Shown piece by piece: positions 1 through 7,541 of a stretch of 64,000 bases of DNA. The translations under genes and the position numbers were made by a program. The notes beneath the pieces were generated by a model. It saw only the letters and a program-made list of their open reading frames with translations. It did no database searches and had not been told where the DNA came from. This DNA comes from Tenacibaculum finnmarkense (GTDB lineage Bacteria; Bacteroidota; Bacteroidia; Flavobacteriales; Flavobacteriaceae), in assembly GCF_900239185.1 (NCBI RefSeq), contig NZ_OENA01000053.1, positions 275,028 to 339,027 on the forward strand. Reading direction: 5' to 3'. Positions within the stretch are counted from its first letter, which is position 1, and each line of letters opens with the position of its first letter.

Positions 1-17
1 TAAAAATTAGTTATTAT

Positions 18-53
18 AAACTACTATTTTAGTTAATAGTAGTTTTTGTTTTT
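18..53. terminator. Hairpin with T-run at window start
   Basis: An 11-bp perfect stem (AAACTACTATT at 18-28 with AATAGTAGTTT at 35-45, 6-nt loop) is followed by a T-rich stretch. It looks like an intrinsic terminator for a gene left of the window. It ends only about 25 bases before the toxin start at 76, so it may also insulate that locus or attenuate read-through into it. Confidence 0.6.
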
Positions 54-75
54 TAAGTTTATTTAAAAGTTATTG

Positions 76-645
76 ATGAGAATTAAGGGATATCACGGAA
101 CAAGTATTTCTTCAGCTAAAGAAATAATTAAATCGAATTATGATTTATCTATAGGAGATAAAGAATGGTTGGGAAACGGAGTTTATTTTTTTATTGAAGG
201 TATCAGTTCAAAACCTAATGAGCAAGCTAAAAATTGGGCTATTACACAATCTTGGGATAATATAAAACAGGAGCATAAATATAAAGAATATTGTGTTATA
301 AAATCTAATTTTGACGTAAATGAAGATAATTTATTAGACTTAACAAAAGAGGAAGGCGTTGAAATTTTAGCATATTTTCTTGAATGTTTTGAAGAGAAAA
401 TTAAAAAACTTAATAAAAATTTTGATTTTATTGATGGCTTATTGATTAATTTAGCTAGAGGAGAAGGTATTTTACCTATTGATGTAGTAAAAGGTAATTT
501 TTACATTAAATTTGCAAAAGAAAGAAAAAAAAGAATTAACTTAAGAACTCCTAATTGTACTATTTGTACAGTTTTTAAACCTAATGAAAATATAGTAGAT
601 TCTACTATAATAATAACAGGAGATATAAAAGATGAAACTAAATAA
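76..645 (+). CDS. ADP-ribosyltransferase-like toxin (CmdT-like) of a toxin-antitoxin-chaperone locus
   Basis: The 189-aa protein opens with YHGTS (H7) followed about 25 residues later by WLGNGVYFF (Y37) and a nearby A51/W54. This is the H...Y arrangement of PARP/diphtheria-toxin-like ADP-ribosyltransferase folds that bind NAD. The third catalytic residue is not obvious; E130 in ARGEG is one option. There is no signal peptide, so it acts in the cytoplasm. An in-frame TTG lies directly before the ATG at 76; the ATG is preferred. Its end overlaps the next small ORF by 14 bases, and a SecB-like chaperone gene follows. The order toxin, small antitoxin, SecB-like chaperone matches the described CmdTAC anti-phage system, whose toxin ADP-ribosylates mRNA. 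The fold is inferred from motifs only; the substrate is unknown. Confidence 0.6.
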   Translation: MRIKGYHGTSISSAKEIIKSNYDLSIGDKEWLGNGVYFFIEGISSKPNEQAKNWAITQSWDNIKQEHKYKEYCVIKSNFDVNEDNLLDLTKEEGVEILAYFLECFEEKIKKLNKNFDFIDGLLINLARGEGILPIDVVKGNFYIKFAKERKKRINLRTPNCTICTVFKPNENIVDSTIIITGDIKDETK

Positions 646-775
646 AAAAATAAAAGATAAAATTGATAATTATTTTCAAAACATTACAGCTGAAGAGCTT
701 TGTCGTGTTGTTGTTAATAAATATGGATTTAAAGAAAATATTGATAATCAATCTTTTGATATAGTTAAAAAATAA
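632..775 (+). CDS. Small antitoxin candidate (CmdA-like position)
   Basis: A 47-aa ORF starts at the ATG at 632, inside the last codons of the toxin gene in another frame, and ends at TAA 773-775. The product is charged and Lys-rich at the N-terminus (MKLNKKIKDKIDNYF), followed by a helical stretch ITAEELCRVVVNKYGF. Its position between an ART-like toxin and a SecB-like chaperone, and the 14-base overlap that implies translational coupling, make it the likely antitoxin. I do not recognise the sequence as a named family. If it is a chaperone-dependent antitoxin, its C-terminus should contain the chaperone addiction segment. Confidence 0.55.
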   Translation: MKLNKKIKDKIDNYFQNITAEELCRVVVNKYGFKENIDNQSFDIVKK

Positions 776-801
776 GCTATACCTCTAGTAATGATAATAG
801 T

Positions 802-843
802 ATGGAGGTAAATAGTATTAATTCAATATCTTTAGCTGCGTAA
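802..843 (+). other. 13-codon leader ORF abutting the SecB-like gene
   Basis: A short ORF (MEVNSINSISLAA) runs from ATG 802 to TAA 841-843, and the SecB-like start codon follows after one base. The GGAGG inside it (805-809) would be an unusual Shine-Dalgarno-like sequence for this phylum. It may couple translation of the chaperone, or be chance. No protein function is claimed. Confidence 0.2.
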
Positions 844-844
844 T

Positions 845-1225
845 ATGAAAATACAGTTAGAAAATTGGAAAGTCCTTAAATTGAATTTCACTTCTAATGA
901 AGAAGTTAATACAAAAGAAAATTCTTTTGATTTAAAGACAGGTCATTTTTATCCTGAAGATGAACTTGATACTTTTGGCATAGGTTTTGAAATCGAAATA
1001 AATGATAAAAGGTTTGATTTAAATATTGAAACTGTTTTTATGTTTAAATTAGATAAAAATATTTCAGAAGAGTTTAAATTATCAAATTTTCCTAAAATAA
1101 ATGCTCCAGCAATTGCTTTTCCTTATTTGAGAGCATATATATCTAATTTAACATTACAATCTGGTTTTGAACCAATAATGTTACCGTCTATAAATTTTGT
1201 AAATTTAGCGGAAGATAAAAAATAA
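845..1225 (+). CDS. SecB-like chaperone of toxin-antitoxin-chaperone locus
   Basis: This 126-aa protein shows the SecB core: NAPAIAFPYLRA at 86-97, then a Ser-Gly turn at 106-107 and LPSINF at 113-118, corresponding to the NAPALLFPYAR...PVNF region of classical SecB. It is shorter than Escherichia coli SecB (155 aa) and lacks an extended acidic C-terminal tail. Bacteroidota generally do not use SecB for bulk export, and SecB-like solo genes are known to serve toxin-antitoxin-chaperone loci, where the chaperone folds the antitoxin. It is the third gene of the cluster, 69 bases after the antitoxin candidate, and is followed by a strong terminator. In the described CmdTAC system, capture of this chaperone by phage protein frees the toxin; that role here is inferred. 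Confidence 0.75.
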   Translation: MKIQLENWKVLKLNFTSNEEVNTKENSFDLKTGHFYPEDELDTFGIGFEIEINDKRFDLNIETVFMFKLDKNISEEFKLSNFPKINAPAIAFPYLRAYISNLTLQSGFEPIMLPSINFVNLAEDKK

Positions 1226-1227
1226 TT

Positions 1228-1280
1228 AAAAATCCTACGTATTGAAATCAGCAATGAGTTTAATATGTAGGATTTTTTTT
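1228..1280. terminator. Bidirectional terminator
   Basis: The stem AAATCCTACGTATT / AATATGTAGGATTT (one G:U pair) is followed by T8. It separates the chaperone gene from the convergent NYN gene. Confidence 0.75.
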
Positions 1281-1303
1281 AGTTTAAAAATATAAAAACT
1301 AAC

Positions 1304-2080
1304 CTACCTAATTCGCAACAACGGATGATTTAAGCCACCAACTTCATTTTTGATAACTTCATATTTATCAATATTTTCAAAAAGTCTGGTAAGGTTTTTA
1401 AAACCGTAACTTCTAGGATCAAAACTTGGATCAATTTTTCTAATATTTAACCCTAAGGTAGAAATATAGGCGTTTTCTTCTTCGTTTGTAGAAATATCAA
1501 AAGCCTTATCAATTGTTTTTAAATCTGCTCTTGATAATCTTACTTTTTCAACAACCTCTTTATTTCTTTGATTCTGATATGGTTTTACAGATTTTGATTT
1601 CACTGTTTCGTTTTGGTTATTCGATTGGTTTTGATTTAGTTGCTCGTTTCTTAAGTTTTCGGTAAACGTGAAAACTTCGCACGATTTTACAAAAGCTTCG
1701 GGTGTTTTTTTCTCCCCAATTCCCATTACAAAAAGCCCTTCTTCTCTAATTCTTTTTGCAAGCCCAGTATAATCGCTATCACTTGAAACAATGCAAAAAC
1801 CTTGGGTATTTTTTCCGTGTAAAATATCCATAGCATCAATAATTAAGGAGCCATCGGTAGAATTTTTTCCTGTGGTGTATGAAAATTTTTGAATCGGGCT
1901 GATCGAATGTTGATTGATAATTGCCTTCCAGCTATTCATTTGTGGCGTTGTCCAATCACCATAAATTCTTCGGATAGTCGCCTTCCCGTATTTAGAAACT
2001 TCTTCAATAATTTCTTTTAATAACTTTGGTTGCGCGTTGTCACCATCTATTAGTACTGCAATATTAAATTTATTTTCCAT
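1304..2080 (-). CDS. NYN domain protein with C-terminal OST-HTH/LOTUS-like domain
   Basis: The N-terminal NYN domain (PIN-like RNase fold, about residues 5-145) carries the acidic set D12/D14 in IDGDNAQ, D76 in STDGSL, D82, and D101/D103 in SSDSDYTG, consistent with a metal-dependent ribonuclease site. A low-complexity Asn/Gln linker follows. Residues ~185-258 look like an OST-HTH/LOTUS RNA-binding domain, with DPRSYGFKNLTRLF as its most recognisable part. Bacterial NYN-LOTUS proteins are presumed RNA-processing enzymes; the substrate is unknown. The gene stands alone. A second NYN-LOTUS gene lies at 38869. Confidence 0.85.
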   Translation of the reverse strand: MENKFNIAVLIDGDNAQPKLLKEIIEEVSKYGKATIRRIYGDWTTPQMNSWKAIINQHSISPIQKFSYTTGKNSTDGSLIIDAMDILHGKNTQGFCIVSSDSDYTGLAKRIREEGLFVMGIGEKKTPEAFVKSCEVFTFTENLRNEQLNQNQSNNQNETVKSKSVKPYQNQRNKEVVEKVRLSRADLKTIDKAFDISTNEEENAYISTLGLNIRKIDPSFDPRSYGFKNLTRLFENIDKYEVIKNEVGGLNHPLLRIR

Positions 2081-2182
2081 ATATTAAGATCTTTAGCAAT
2101 TTGAATTATAAAGCAAACAAGTTCGTGTTTTTTAATTGTAAAATCAAGTTTAAAATACAAGCTACTTACTAGATAATTCTAG

Positions 2183-2190
2183 TATTTTTG
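2183..2190 (+). promoter_or_regulatory. Promoter -7 element TATTTTTG
   Basis: It matches the Bacteroidota -7 consensus TAnnTTTG and sits 20 bases before the TTG start at 2210. It supports that early start with a very short leader. Confidence 0.5.
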
Positions 2191-2209
2191 CCGAAATAAT
2201 TTTACGGTT

Positions 2210-3169
2210 TTGAATACGAAAGATACTTCTTTTTTTAATCAGGTTTTTGTTGCCGAAAACCAACAAATACAGCTTCCTATTTTAAAGGAAAAAAATATTG
2301 AATTATATATTAAACGAGAAGATAAAATTCATCCATTTGTATCAGGAAATAAATTTAGAAAATTAAAACACAATATTATTGAAGCCAAAAATCAGCAAAA
2401 AAATACTTTGTTAACTTTTGGAGGTGCATTTTCAAATCATATTGTAGCCACTGCTGTAGCAGGTAATTTGACAGGTTTTAAAACCATTGGAATTATCCGA
2501 GGCGATGAATTAGCAAAAGATTTTGAAAAAACATTAGCAGGAAATTCAAGTTTAAAAGAAGCCCATCAAAATGGCATGGAATTTAAGTTTGTTTCAAGAG
2601 AGGTTTATCGAAATAAAACATCCGAAGCATTTATAGAAAGCTTGAAAGAGGAGTTTGGAAATTTTTACTTAATCCCCGAAGGCGGCACAAATAATTTGGC
2701 AATTAAAGGCTGTCAAGAAATACTAAGCGAACAAGACCATAAATTCGATTATATTTGCAGCGCTATAGGAACGGGAGGAACAATTTCAGGATTGATAAAT
2801 TCAACAGAAAAACATCAAAAAACACTTGGTTTCCCTGCCTTAAAAGGTGATTTTTTACAAAAAGAAATAGAAAATTTAATTGCTGATACCAACAAAAAAT
2901 GGCAGTTAATAACTGATTATCATTTTGGTGGTTACGCAAAATATAATCAAGAATTAATTCGTTTTATAAACGAGTTTAAAGCCGTAACAAATATCCCGTT
3001 AGATCCTATTTATACCGGGAAAATGTTGTTTGGAATTTTAGCAATGATTCAAGAAGATTATTTTGAAAAAAACAGCCGTATTTTAGCAATTCACACCGGA
3101 GGTTTACAAGGAATTACTGGGGTTAACAAAAAATTAAAACATAAAAACCAAGAATTAATTATACTTTAA
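2210..3169 (+). CDS. 1-aminocyclopropane-1-carboxylate deaminase / D-cysteine desulfhydrase family PLP enzyme
   Basis: This 319-aa fold-type II PLP enzyme has IKREDKIHPFVSGNKFRKLK near the N-terminus, where the lysine of SGNK (K48) is the expected Schiff-base residue. It also has GGAFSNHIVATA for substrate carboxylate binding and GTGGTISG for the PLP phosphate. Family members remove the amino group from ACC or split D-cysteine to pyruvate, sulfide and ammonia; a D-cysteine desulfhydrase-type activity is more likely in this phylum. The start is TTG; no in-frame ATG precedes the conserved N-terminus. The stop overlaps the ATG of the next gene (TAATG), indicating an operon. Confidence 0.85.
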   Translation: MNTKDTSFFNQVFVAENQQIQLPILKEKNIELYIKREDKIHPFVSGNKFRKLKHNIIEAKNQQKNTLLTFGGAFSNHIVATAVAGNLTGFKTIGIIRGDELAKDFEKTLAGNSSLKEAHQNGMEFKFVSREVYRNKTSEAFIESLKEEFGNFYLIPEGGTNNLAIKGCQEILSEQDHKFDYICSAIGTGGTISGLINSTEKHQKTLGFPALKGDFLQKEIENLIADTNKKWQLITDYHFGGYAKYNQELIRFINEFKAVTNIPLDPIYTGKMLFGILAMIQEDYFEKNSRILAIHTGGLQGITGVNKKLKHKNQELIIL

Positions 3170-3969
3170 TGAGAATACAGTCTGTTTTTTACATCGTACT
3201 AAGTGCCACTTTTTTAATAAGTTGTGGTTCAAATAAAAATATCGTTTCTAAGCCTCGAAAAAAAGTGCTTGTTAAACAAAAAGTAATTCTTGAGCAAGAA
3301 GAAGAAGTTGCTCCTGAAGTTTATCAGTTAGAACAGGTAAAAACAACAAGTAAAACAACTAAAAATCATACCGAAGCCTATATTCAAAAATTTGCACCTA
3401 TTGCCGTTACAAAAATGCACGAACATAAAATTCCGGCTAGTATTACCTTGGCGCAAGGTGTTTTAGAATCTGGAAGTGGAAGAAGTGCCTTGGCTATTCG
3501 TTCGAATAATCATTTCGGAATTAAATGCCATAAAGGTTGGCAAGGAAAAAGTGTAACCCACGACGATGACGAAATAGGAGAGTGTTTCAGAAAATATAAA
3601 TATCCGCAAACCTCGTACGAAGATCATTCGCAGTTTTTAATTTCGAGAAGTCGTTATGCAAGTTTATTTAAACTAGGACATACCAATTATAAAGGTTGGG
3701 CGTACGGATTAAGAAAAGCAGGCTATGCAACCGATAAACGCTATCCGCAGAAATTAATTTCGATTATCAATAAATACAATTTAACGAAATACGATCGAAT
3801 TAAGCCTAAAAAACAAACAAGTATTAAAACGCTGCATCACCAAGTACAAAAAGGCGATACCTTGTATTCAATTGCAAGAAAATATCAAATATCGGTAGGT
3901 GATTTGAAAAAATTTAACAGCCTTATTAACAACAGCATTAGTATTGGTGAAAAATTAATAGTGAATTAA
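3169..3969 (+). CDS. Lipoprotein N-acetylglucosaminidase with LysM domain
   Basis: The signal ends in a lipobox (FLISC, Cys19), so this is a lipoprotein. Residues ~70-210 are a GH73-type glucosaminidase domain, with the catalytic Glu probably E100 in LAQGVLESGSGRS and the typical NNHFGIKCHKGW. A C-terminal LysM (~223-266; HHQVQKGDTLYSIARKYQ) binds peptidoglycan. The role is cleavage of peptidoglycan glycan strands in cell-wall turnover. The gene is translationally coupled to the PLP enzyme upstream, an operon common in flavobacteria, and is followed by a strong terminator. Confidence 0.9.
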   Translation: MRIQSVFYIVLSATFLISCGSNKNIVSKPRKKVLVKQKVILEQEEEVAPEVYQLEQVKTTSKTTKNHTEAYIQKFAPIAVTKMHEHKIPASITLAQGVLESGSGRSALAIRSNNHFGIKCHKGWQGKSVTHDDDEIGECFRKYKYPQTSYEDHSQFLISRSRYASLFKLGHTNYKGWAYGLRKAGYATDKRYPQKLISIINKYNLTKYDRIKPKKQTSIKTLHHQVQKGDTLYSIARKYQISVGDLKKFNSLINNSISIGEKLIVN

Positions 3970-4001
3970 AAATACTGTTTTTTAGTATTTTAGAGTGCTT
4001 T

Positions 4002-4046
4002 AAAAAGTCGTTATTCGGGATATTTCTCAGAATAACGACTTTTTTT
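4002..4046 (+). terminator. Intrinsic terminator
   Basis: A 15-bp stem AAAAAGTCGTTATTC / GAATAACGACTTTTT with a T-tract ends the PLP enzyme-glucosaminidase operon. Confidence 0.8.
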
Positions 4047-4102
4047 GATTGTTATTTAATCAAAAAGCTGTAAAATTATGTTTTTTAAAATAAGATAAAC
4101 AG

Positions 4103-4624
4103 ATGAAAATTATAAAAACGATAAACGGAAAAACACCTCAAATCCCTGCGGATTGTTATGTTGCCGAAAATGCTACAATTGTGGGCGATGTGCAAATGGG
4201 AAAAGAGTGTAGTGTGTGGTTTAACGCCGTTATTAGAGGCGATGTACATTATATTAAAATGGGCGATAAAGTGAATATTCAAGATGGGGCAATAATTCAT
4301 GCAACATATCAAAAATCGCCAACTACCATAGGAAATAATGTATCGGTTGGGCATAATGCGATTGTGCATGGCTGTACAATCCACGACAATGTTTTAATCG
4401 GTATGGGAAGTATTATTATGGATGATTGTGTTGTCGAATCAAACTCAATTATTGCTGCGGGTGCTGTGGTTACTAAAAATACTCGTGTAGAAAGTGGTAG
4501 TATTTATGCGGGTGTTCCTGCTAAAAAAGTAAAAGATATTTCGAAAGAATTAATTTCAGGTGAAATTGATAGAATCGCTAATAATTATGTAGAATATTCT
4601 AGTTGGTTTAAAGAGGATGAATAG
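4103..4624 (+). CDS. Gamma-carbonic anhydrase family protein
   Basis: This 173-aa left-handed beta-helix protein has hexapeptide repeats through residues 20-140. The three metal-ligand histidines of the gamma class are in place: H66 in IIHATY, and H84 and H89 in VGHNAIVHGC. R45 and D47 of VIRGDV and Q60 match other active-site residues. Family members hydrate CO2 or act as structural homologues (YrdA, CaiE, PaaY); the bacterial short form has uncertain activity. It is monocistronic, between two terminators. Confidence 0.88.
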   Translation: MKIIKTINGKTPQIPADCYVAENATIVGDVQMGKECSVWFNAVIRGDVHYIKMGDKVNIQDGAIIHATYQKSPTTIGNNVSVGHNAIVHGCTIHDNVLIGMGSIIMDDCVVESNSIIAAGAVVTKNTRVESGSIYAGVPAKKVKDISKELISGEIDRIANNYVEYSSWFKEDE

Positions 4625-4684
4625 TTAATTTATAGCTTTTAATCCGTATTTTAAATACTAGATATTTCGCTAAATAATAGCCGT

Positions 4685-4722
4685 AAAAAATCCTGATTCT
4701 ATTTTTAGAATCAGGATTTTCT
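4685..4722. terminator. Bidirectional terminator
   Basis: The stem AAAATCCTGATTCT / AGAATCAGGATTTT lies between convergent genes. Confidence 0.8.
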
Positions 4723-4750
4723 TATATAAAACCATTATTTTCCTTGCTGT

Positions 4751-5221
4751 TTACTTTCTTCTTTTCTTGTCTCTTTTTTCTTTTTTGCCATTTTTACTAT
4801 GTTTTTTATGCTTTTTTTGCATCATTCTATCACTCATTTTTTCAAATCGATCGTATTGTTTTTCATTTAAAATACGTTTCATGTTGGCTTTAAAAGCAAT
4901 TTTAGCATCTAGTATTTTCATTTCTCTATCAAAACGTTCGTTTGCTGATAATTTACCTTTCTTTTTACCAGCTTCTTTTAGTGCTTTTCTCTTTTGATGC
5001 ATAACTTTACGTTTTGCAATCTTATCAGCTAATAAAGGCTTTATTTGACCTTGCTGCGTAGTGGTTAAATCTAGCTTTAAAGTCATTTTTTTAACTGCAA
5101 GTTCTGTTTGTTGTGCTACGGTGAATTGTTCTAAATTATGATGCTTTCCTTTTTGAGCCTGAGTTGTTAAAGTAAATCCAAGGGCTAAAACCAATACGGT
5201 TATTATTTTTTTCATCTTCAT
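4751..5221 (-). CDS. Exported Spy/CpxP-like (LTxxQ) helical protein
   Basis: The 156-aa protein has an N-terminal signal peptide ending near TTQAQ. It is followed by a helical region with LDLTTTQQGQIKPLL and LNEKQYDRFEKM, the paired LTxxQ-like motifs of Spy/CpxP-type periplasmic proteins. The C-terminus is an extreme Lys-rich tail with many HKKH and KKEKRDKK runs. It is likely a periplasmic stress or metal-related helper, comparable to DUF4890 proteins. The basic tail could bind polyanions or metal. Function is inferred from fold only. Confidence 0.7.
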   Translation of the reverse strand: MKMKKIITVLVLALGFTLTTQAQKGKHHNLEQFTVAQQTELAVKKMTLKLDLTTTQQGQIKPLLADKIAKRKVMHQKRKALKEAGKKKGKLSANERFDREMKILDAKIAFKANMKRILNEKQYDRFEKMSDRMMQKKHKKHSKNGKKEKRDKKRRK

Positions 5222-5311
5222 AAAAATTTAAGTTTTTAATTATATATCTATGACTGCACTTCTTTTAAAAAGTTTAAATTTGACTATAATTTTAACATTC
5301 TTTAACGTTTT

Positions 5312-6298
5312 ATGAAAAATATAATATCCCTTTTTTTTAAGCTAATATCGGTATTAATAGTCGCTTTTTTCTTGTTTTTTTACTGGGCATCATCCCCAAC
5401 AATTAATAAAGAAGAATATGCTAAATTGATCAGATTAGAAAATAATAATGTAAATACGAATCAAAATAACGACTCTATATATAGCATTATTACTTATAAT
5501 GTTGGGTATTTAAGCGGAATGACCAATAATTTACCCGTAGCAAAATCAAAAAAATTATTTGACGATAATTTTAATAAAGTTAAAACTGAGCTTCAAAAAA
5601 TAACCCCTGATATTATCGCTTTTCAAGAAATTGATTACAAGGCTTCAAGGTCTTACAAAGTAAATCAAGAAGCCGAATTTATGAAATTAGGCTATAAATA
5701 TGCCGCAAGAGGCGTTAATTGGGACGAAACCTACGTGCCGTTTCCATATTGGCCGCCAAGCATGCACTTTGGGCAGATTGTTTCAGGGCAATCAATTCTT
5801 AGTAAATATGAATTAAAAAATTATGAACGTATCGTTTTAGCACGTGTTCCTGATAGCCCTTTTTATAGAGACGCCCTGTATTTAGACAGGCTTTTACAAG
5901 TTGTAAAGGTGTTAATTAACGGCAAAGAAGTGGTTGTTTTAAATGTGCATTTAGAGGCGTTTGACACCAAAACTCGTATGGCACAATTTGAACAGGTTTT
6001 AGCTGTTTTTAATTCTTATAAAGACAAATATCCAACCATATTATTAGGCGATTTTAATTCGAAAGCAAGAGATAATACGGCGATTATTCAGCAATTAATT
6101 ACAATGAAAGGAATTGGAAACGCTGCTTTTACGGCAAATAATCCCGCAAATACTTTCGATACCAAAGATTTATACGAACGCATCGATTATATTTTTTATA
6201 CCGAAAAAACCATAGAATATATAAGCGGAAAAGTACTAAATAGTTTTGGGCAAGCTTCCGATCATTTACCGATAGAAATGAAATTTAAGTTAAAGTAA
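5312..6298 (+). CDS. Endonuclease/exonuclease/phosphatase (EEP) family hydrolase, membrane-anchored
   Basis: The 328-aa protein has one N-terminal membrane segment (residues ~7-27), then an EEP domain: TYNVGYLSG, IIAFQEIDY (catalytic Glu), HLEAFDTKTR, LLGDFNSKARD, and the C-terminal SDHLP (Asp-His pair near residues 317-318). Such proteins hydrolyse phosphodiesters in nucleic acids, sphingomyelin or inositol phosphates. The anchor places the domain outside the cytoplasm. The gene is divergent from the Spy-like gene. Confidence 0.85.
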   Translation: MKNIISLFFKLISVLIVAFFLFFYWASSPTINKEEYAKLIRLENNNVNTNQNNDSIYSIITYNVGYLSGMTNNLPVAKSKKLFDDNFNKVKTELQKITPDIIAFQEIDYKASRSYKVNQEAEFMKLGYKYAARGVNWDETYVPFPYWPPSMHFGQIVSGQSILSKYELKNYERIVLARVPDSPFYRDALYLDRLLQVVKVLINGKEVVVLNVHLEAFDTKTRMAQFEQVLAVFNSYKDKYPTILLGDFNSKARDNTAIIQQLITMKGIGNAAFTANNPANTFDTKDLYERIDYIFYTEKTIEYISGKVLNSFGQASDHLPIEMKFKLK

Positions 6299-6320
6299 TT
6301 TTTTAAAAATGATTATTAGA

Positions 6321-6404
6321 AGCAATTTCTCGCTTTCCGCACTCGCTTTTTTTTTGAAAAAAATCAAAAAAAAGAGCTCAAACAATTGCTACAATCGGGG
6401 CTAG
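6321..6404 (-). repeat. Dispersed repeat A, copy 1 (inverted relative to copies 2 and 3)
   Basis: This copy shares CGCTTTCCGCACTCGC, an A/T tract, then GAGCTCAAACAATTGCT and CGGGGCTAG with 17391-17480 and 47355-47443, which lie in the opposite orientation. The central CTC-T-tract / A-tract-GAG can fold as a bulged hairpin. Confidence 0.75.
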
Positions 6405-6498
6405 GCATTTGTGCTATTTAATAATATTTTCAGCTATTAAAAGCCTGTTTTAACTTCATCTAAAAAAAGAAATCACGTCCTTACGGTGTTTTTACTTT

Positions 6499-6536
6499 TG
6501 ATGTATTGCTGAACTAAATTTAGTATGATGTTTATC
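6499..6536. repeat. Degenerate copy of repeat C (GCTGAA-TAAA-TTCAGC family)
   Basis: TGCTGAACTAAATTTAGTAT matches the palindromic core found at 50165, 59811 and 63942, with decayed positions in the right arm. Confidence 0.55.
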
Positions 6537-6559
6537 TATTTTTAAAAATAAAATCTAAA

Positions 6560-7147
6560 ATGACAAAAATTAACATCCTAATTATAGCAGTTTTAGCCGC
6601 GTTTATTGGTGTTTTTTACACAATGAAAACACCTCGTTCACAACTCGCTCCTGTATTTGGCGATAAAATAGATAGTTTAAACGGCGTTGTGGTCTATTAC
6701 AACGGACAGGTAGGAACTGTAAAAGGGCGAAATCGAGCTAAAGACGGCTATAATATTGGATTAAAATATCAATGTGTAGAATTTGTAAAACGGTATTACT
6801 ATGAATATTTCAAACATAAAATGCCTAATAGTTACGGGCACGCAAAAAGTTTTTTTAATACGAACTTAAAAGACGGAACATTAAATAAAGACCGAAATTT
6901 AATACAATATACCAATGCGAGTAAATCGAAACCTAAAGCGAACGATTTACTAGTTTACGGAGGAACTATTTTTAATCGGTATGGGCATGTTTCAATTGTA
7001 TCAAAAGTAACGAAAGGTAAAATTGAAATCATACAGCAAAACCCAGGTGTTTTAGGTAAATCAAGAGTGGAATTTGGCTTGAAAAAAGAAAATAATAAAT
7101 GGAAAATTGAAAATAATCAAATTTTAGGCTGGCTAAGAATGCGTTAG
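6560..7147 (+). CDS. CHAP-domain amidase/peptidase, exported
   Basis: The 195-aa protein has an N-terminal hydrophobic signal/anchor (~5-21) and a CHAP domain with catalytic Cys72 in KYQCVEFVKRYY and His143 in RYGHVSIV. CHAP enzymes are NlpC/P60-related cysteine amidases that cut peptidoglycan peptides or glutathionylspermidine-type amides. It is preceded by 260 bases holding repeats A and C and followed by a hairpin shared with the tRNA-Phe pair. No lipobox is seen. Confidence 0.82.
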   Translation: MTKINILIIAVLAAFIGVFYTMKTPRSQLAPVFGDKIDSLNGVVVYYNGQVGTVKGRNRAKDGYNIGLKYQCVEFVKRYYYEYFKHKMPNSYGHAKSFFNTNLKDGTLNKDRNLIQYTNASKSKPKANDLLVYGGTIFNRYGHVSIVSKVTKGKIEIIQQNPGVLGKSRVEFGLKKENNKWKIENNQILGWLRMR

Positions 7148-7177
7148 TTATTTTCAGATATATAAACGCTTTAAAAC

Positions 7178-7210
7178 AAAAAAACCTGAACAAATAAATG
7201 TTCAGGTTTT
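7178..7210. terminator. Terminator downstream of tRNA-Phe pair, shared with CHAP gene
   Basis: The stem CCTGAACA-aataaa-TGTTCAGG has T-runs on both strands (seven on the minus strand). It ends the minus-strand tRNA transcript and probably the convergent CHAP gene. Confidence 0.75.
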
Positions 7211-7215
7211 AGCGG

Positions 7216-7288
7216 TGGTGCCTCCAGGAATCGAACCAGGGACACAAGGATTTTCAGTCCTTTGCTCTACCAACTGAGCTAAGGCACC
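7216..7288 (-). tRNA. tRNA-Phe (GAA), copy 2 of tandem pair
   Basis: A 73-nt cloverleaf on the minus strand begins GGTGCCTTAGCTCAG and has a closed acceptor stem (GGTGCC/GGCACC). The anticodon loop is CTGAAAA, giving GAA. The T-loop GGTTCGATTCC is present. CCA is not encoded. Confidence 0.95.
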
Positions 7289-7348
7289 GTTGTGCTTATA
7301 TAAAAGTAACAAATAAGTTTAGCAATTTTGCAATTGAAAAAATTATTG

Positions 7349-7421
7349 TGGTGCCTCCAGGAATCGAACCAGGGACACAAGGATTTTCAGTCCTTTGCTC
7401 TACCAACTGAGCTAAGGCACC
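7349..7421 (-). tRNA. tRNA-Phe (GAA), copy 1 of tandem pair
   Basis: It is identical in sequence to the copy at 7216-7288 and is the promoter-proximal one. The 60-base spacer between the copies is unrelated to the genes. Both are transcribed from the promoter at 7448-7477. Confidence 0.95.
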
Positions 7422-7447
7422 AGTTTGCTACTTTCGTTTAGCGGGTG

Positions 7448-7477
7448 CAAATATACAACTCTTTTTTACTTATCCAA
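7448..7477 (-). promoter_or_regulatory. Promoter of the tRNA-Phe pair
   Basis: On the minus strand a TTG (-33), a 19-base spacer and TATATTTG (-7) match the Bacteroidota housekeeping consensus exactly. It places the transcript start about 20 bases before the first tRNA. Confidence 0.85.
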
Positions 7478-7513
7478 ACTTTTTGATGATATTTTTATTA
7501 AAAAAATCTAATG

Positions 7514-7521
7514 TAACTTTG
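7514..7521 (+). promoter_or_regulatory. Promoter -7 element TAACTTTG for coaX operon
   Basis: It is a perfect TAnnTTTG match 20 bases before the coaX start, with no clear TTG at the -33 position. Confidence 0.55.
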
Positions 7522-7541
7522 AAATCTAAAAAAATATAAGC

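Noticed and set aside
4085..4384. 99-aa minus-strand ORF
   Set aside because: Antisense to the gamma-carbonic anhydrase gene; no independent support. The same holds for the minus ORFs at 14702, 15519, 19862 and 52421 and the plus ORFs at 17805, 32480, 32801 and 48897.
7216..7421. Direct repeat or CRISPR-like spacing
   Set aside because: The two 73-bp repeats are complete tRNA-Phe genes.
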